64,000 nt of DNA from Ptiloglossa arizonensis (taxonomy: Eukaryota; Arthropoda; Insecta; Hymenoptera; Colletidae): NCBI RefSeq assembly GCF_051014685.1, contig NW_027478529.1:434001-498000 (forward strand), in the 5' to 3' direction. The position numbers and the translations under genes were made by a program. Below are positions 63,958 to 64,000 of this stretch, in pieces (the stretch's first letter is position 1; every line of letters begins with the position of its first letter). The notes beneath the pieces are model-generated. The model ran no database searches and had not been told where the DNA came from. It was given only the letters and a program-made list of their open reading frames with translations.

Positions 63958-64000
63958 GTTTGAAGCTAAGAAATGGTTGAGGAGGCATCAAATTTTTCGC
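56440..64000 (+). repeat. Region D: young higher-order repeats (13, 17 and 30 monomers)
   Basis: The marker gtactcgggcg is found with its t at 56,451, 58,221, 60,522, 61,761 and 63,177, giving steps of 10, 13, 7 and 8 monomers. A second marker, ccattgtaatcgg, lies at 57,331, 59,632 and 62,641, giving steps of 13 and 17. All steps are exact multiples of 177, so few or no indels have built up. 56,300-57,500 matches 61,610-62,810 at 5,310 bp (30 monomers). At about 62,815 the offset drops to 5,133, a loss of exactly one monomer. Confidence 0.86.
57790..58144 (+). repeat. Single-monomer tandem duplication
   Basis: Two adjacent monomers, about 57,790-57,967 and 57,968-58,144, are nearly identical and share gacaacaaatttttcgc, aacacacatacc and ctactttgagacgcag. 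The same pair recurs 2,301 bp downstream near 60,091-60,445, so the duplication predates the 13-monomer amplification. Confidence 0.75.

Larger units (their letters stand above)
1..64000 (+). repeat. 177-bp tandem satellite array filling the window
   Basis: Every part of the window reads as copies of one 177-bp unit. Landmarks in order are ttgtaatcgggcgag, ctactttcagacgcag, ggaatttttgggttagg, caatccgttcgcgagat, atgggagtttgaag, ctaagaaatggttgag, aaggcaacaaatttttcgc, cttctgctgctcc, aacgcttaaccagaatgg, cctagggaaaaaatacac. The same landmarks recur at multiples of 177 bp, with occasional 1-bp slips, from base 1 to 64,000, giving about 361 monomers. All copies have one orientation and nothing foreign interrupts them. 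Uniform head-to-tail arrays with nucleosome-scale monomers are known mostly from centromeric and pericentromeric heterochromatin; that location is inferred. The family is not recognised. The array is open at both ends, so its full size is unknown. Confidence 0.99.

Noticed and set aside
1..64000. A CRISPR array or bacterial repeat locus
   Set aside because: Spacer-repeat structure is absent: the whole 177-bp unit is conserved with no unique spacers, and there are no cas genes.
1..64000. Telomere-like tgggttagg in each monomer
   Set aside because: It is a single occurrence of about eight bases per 177 bp, not a tandem telomeric repeat, and is within chance.
1..64000. tRNA-like A box (tggcctaggga) and a B-box-like ggtcaatcc, suggesting a tRNA-derived element
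   Set aside because: The B-box resemblance needs a missing base, no tRNA fold could be drawn and no flanking target-site duplications exist. The evidence is too weak to call a Pol III promoter.
1..64000. A second CENP-B-like match at accgttgtaatcgggc
   Set aside because: It fits only seven of the nine fixed positions (the two T of TTCG are lacking), so it was not counted with the perfect matches.
1..64000. Identity with a known centromeric satellite such as Arabidopsis CEN180, Brassica CentBr or primate alpha satellite
   Set aside because: Length is similar but I recognise no sequence match. A database search of the consensus monomer would settle it.
1..64000. Phased A/T tracts giving intrinsic curvature
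   Set aside because: The tracts ggaattttt, caaattttt and ggaaaaaat are about 70 and 50 bp apart. This is only loosely in phase with the helical repeat and too few to claim curvature without computation.

Overview
The window is one uninterrupted satellite DNA array. A monomer of 177 bp (about 44% GC in a consensus counted by hand) is repeated head to tail from the first base to the last, about 361 times, always in the same orientation. I see no gene, RNA gene, transposon, inversion or unique sequence, and the array runs off both ends. Every open reading frame of 60-110 codons is a by-product: 177 = 3 x 59, so a frame carries over from monomer to monomer, and the predicted 'proteins' are the same peptide repeated with a 59-residue period. 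The organism is a eukaryote. The monomer length is typical of centromeric or pericentromeric satellites in both plants and animals. I do not recognise the family, so no taxon is assigned.

Layout. (A) 1 to about 6,330: a 19-monomer unit (3,362 bp) present twice, each copy built on a 6-monomer (1,061 bp) tandem pair that contains a 176-bp monomer. (B) About 6,330 to 47,460: a mosaic of large duplicated blocks. The main one is a roughly 23-kb (about 130-monomer) duplication linking 11,155-27,468 to 34,691-47,459, with whole monomers gained or lost inside it. Nested in it are a 15-monomer tandem duplication (26,530-31,830), 3-monomer and 5-monomer runs, and 2-monomer duplications. (C) About 47,460 to 56,440: more divergent monomers with private substitutions, and one 6-monomer (1,063 bp) tandem duplication. 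(D) About 56,440 to the end: young higher-order repeats whose copies sit at exact multiples of 177 bp (13, 17 and 30 monomers).

The most interesting signal is a 17-bp motif, GTTCGCGAGATACGGGA. It matches all nine fixed positions of the mammalian CENP-B box core (NTTCGNNNNANNCGGGN). I found about 50 copies, all at the same monomer position and mostly in monomers carrying 'gcaatagc', commonly every third monomer (531 bp). Most other monomers differ from it at one core base (CGGG to TGGG, a CpG-type transition). This resembles the box-bearing and box-less monomer classes of primate alpha satellite, but binding by any protein is inference only. Other points of note are a 13-monomer (2,301 bp) step that recurs in separate parts of the array, a short gene-conversion-like patch near 46.4 kb, no CpG depletion, and a cluster of one-base homopolymer deletions at 44.3-46.7 kb that may be assembly error.

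All counts, offsets and boundaries were read by eye. Boundaries are good to tens of bases unless a diagnostic variant is quoted.
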